From assembly GCA_025359705.1 (NCBI GenBank), contig JANYFS010000167.1:1-5388 (forward strand): DNA of 5,388 nt, given 5' to 3'. The stretch is from Deinococcales bacterium. GTDB taxonomy: Bacteria > Deinococcota > Deinococci > Deinococcales > Deinococcaceae. Both the position numbers and the translations under genes were made by a program. Below the pieces are notes generated by a model. That model saw only the letters and a program-made list of their open reading frames with translations. It was not told the DNA's origin and made no database searches. Positions 4,815 through 5,388 of the stretch are shown here, piece by piece (within the stretch, counting starts at the first letter, position 1; each line of letters starts with the position of its first letter).

Positions 4815-5000
4815 CAACAAAATGTGATTTGCTTTATCTCCCTCGTCCCTACACTCGAGAGGATCAACTCGTTCCACTCGAGGATGTTGGAGATCGAAGT
4901 CATTGATTCAACAAAATATGATTTGCTTTATCCCCCTCGTCCCTACACTCGAGGGAATCAACTCGTTCCACTCGAGGATATTGGAGATCGAAGTCATTGA
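4815..5000. repeat. Two tandem copies of a 94-bp direct repeat
   Basis: Unit 1 (4815-4906) and unit 2 (4909-5000) align without gaps over 92 bp at an offset of 94 bp. They differ at five positions: 4824/4918, 4839/4933, 4860/4954, 4862/4956 and 4886/4980. Each unit carries two CTCGAG copies 23 bp apart, all kept intact. In one frame each unit ends in the same peptide end (about LVPLEDxGDRSH and stop), but all five differences change the amino acid in that frame and no start or ribosome binding site is seen, so I treat the array as non-coding. It lies between the secreted-protein gene and the zinc-ribbon gene. Confidence 0.92.
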
Positions 5001-5046
5001 AGTAGTTTAGCTCACATTCCTTAGTGCGTTTGCCCTACCAGTGACT

Positions 5047-5388
5047 ATGGGCCTGCTTTCCCCTCGAGTCCGTTTGGCGTACCATGAAGGCATTGTGATT
5101 GGCATTCTCAAATCATGTTTCCAGTGTCACAGCAAGATCGAATGGTTGCTGGAGCAGCACACCTCGAGCGGCTATCTCTTTTGGCGGGCGATGTACCGCT
5201 GCCCGCACTGTGGAAACTATGCTCAGTGGGACGAATTGGGACTTTTACCCTCGAGCGCCCGCCAAACCTTGCTTGAGCAAAAAGGTCGTTTTGATATTTC
5301 GATTATTTATGATGGAGCCGAAGAGCGAGTGGAAGTTCGCAAAGCGCTACGCCGCGTAATTGGCATGAGCCGCGACACCTCGAGGGCG
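5047..5388 (+). CDS. Zinc-ribbon-like protein of unknown function, 3' end cut by window
   Basis: An open frame from ATG 5047 runs off the right edge with 114 codons visible. It holds two CxxC pairs, C24-F-Q-C27 and C52-P-H-C55, 24 residues apart, the arrangement of a four-Cys zinc ribbon. Between them lies an aromatic stretch (W33, Y43, F45, W46, Y50). After the ribbon, residues 60-114 look like a mixed helix and strand domain with the basic segment RKALRRVIG (98-106). Four CTCGAG copies fall in it, two of them coding Ser-Ser, as in the resident genes. The start is uncertain: ATG 5047 and GTG 5041 are both possible after the in-frame stop at 5008, and neither has a clear ribosome binding site. 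I do not recognise the family; nucleic-acid binding is possible but not shown. Confidence 0.7.
   Translation, partial: MGLLSPRVRLAYHEGIVIGILKSCFQCHSKIEWLLEQHTSSGYLFWRAMYRCPHCGNYAQWDELGLLPSSARQTLLEQKGRFDISIIYDGAEERVEVRKALRRVIGMSRDTSRA

Larger units (their letters stand above)
68..5384. repeat. Highly iterated palindrome CTCGAG (47 copies across the window)
   Basis: I counted 47 exact copies of the 6-bp palindrome CTCGAG between 68 and 5384, about one per 115 bp; a random sequence of this length and composition would hold one or two. Copies lie in every gene, in all reading frames (Leu-Glu as CTC GAG, Ser-Ser/Ser-Arg as TCG AGN, Arg as CGA), in spacers, in a promoter spacer (99-104) and twice in each unit of the 94-bp tandem repeat. 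The base before it is mostly C or G and the base after it is rarely A. The longest stretch without a copy is 140-458, the leader of the response regulator gene. This resembles the cyanobacterial HIP1 situation (GCGATCGC); the role here is unknown. The count is by eye and could be off by one or two. Confidence 0.95.

Noticed and set aside
4770..5000. Open frame running through both 94-bp units to a stop at 4998-5000
   Set aside because: The unit length is not a multiple of three, so the two copies are read in different frames, and there is no ribosome binding site.
4815..5000. Possible CRISPR array
   Set aside because: Only two long directly adjacent units with no unique spacers and no cas genes in the window.
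5099..5359. 86-codon plus-strand frame at the right edge
   Set aside because: It is an out-of-frame shadow of the zinc-ribbon gene, which keeps the CxxC pairs and runs through the edge.

Overview
The window looks like chromosomal DNA of a Deinococcus-Thermus bacterium, most likely a Deinococcus relative. The main argument is the response regulator at 416-1084, whose sequence I recognise from memory as very close to the Deinococcus radioresistance regulator DrRRA; the genus is an inference. By eye G+C is near one half and Leu is mostly encoded by TTG. The most striking property is the palindrome CTCGAG, which I count 47 times in 5.4 kb (one or two expected by chance), in genes, in spacers and inside repeats.

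Layout. 1-415 is a gene-free region. It carries a good minus-strand promoter (TTGACA-N18-TACACT) pointing off the left edge, then inverted and direct repeats just before the response regulator gene. 416-1084 encodes the OmpR/PhoB-type regulator and is closed by a strong intrinsic terminator (1129-1157). An AT-rich spacer follows. On the minus strand, 1800-1332 is a tight two-gene unit: a 67-residue excisionase/MerR-like helix-turn-helix protein followed after 1 nt by an 87-residue protein of unknown function, with a terminator-like hairpin inside the end of the first gene. Upstream of that pair (1801-2080) is a structured spacer with a minus-strand terminator and a possible small-RNA transcription unit.

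2081-3013 (minus) encodes a 3-hydroxyisobutyrate-dehydrogenase-family oxidoreductase. Divergent from it, across a very short gap, 3098-4324 encodes a 12-helix major facilitator transporter whose true start is unclear. A small secreted protein of unknown function (4367-4789) follows 42 nt later, possibly co-transcribed. After it come two tandem copies of a 94-bp repeat (4815-5000), then the start of a zinc-ribbon-like protein (5047 onward) cut by the right edge.

The genes do not form one obvious pathway. The regulator has no histidine kinase beside it in this window. The dehydrogenase and transporter may share regulation because they are divergent. The items most worth follow-up are the CTCGAG repeat, the helix-turn-helix/87-residue pair with its internal terminator, the tandem repeat, and the leader of the response regulator gene. 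I see no convincing evidence of a complete new defence or mobile system.
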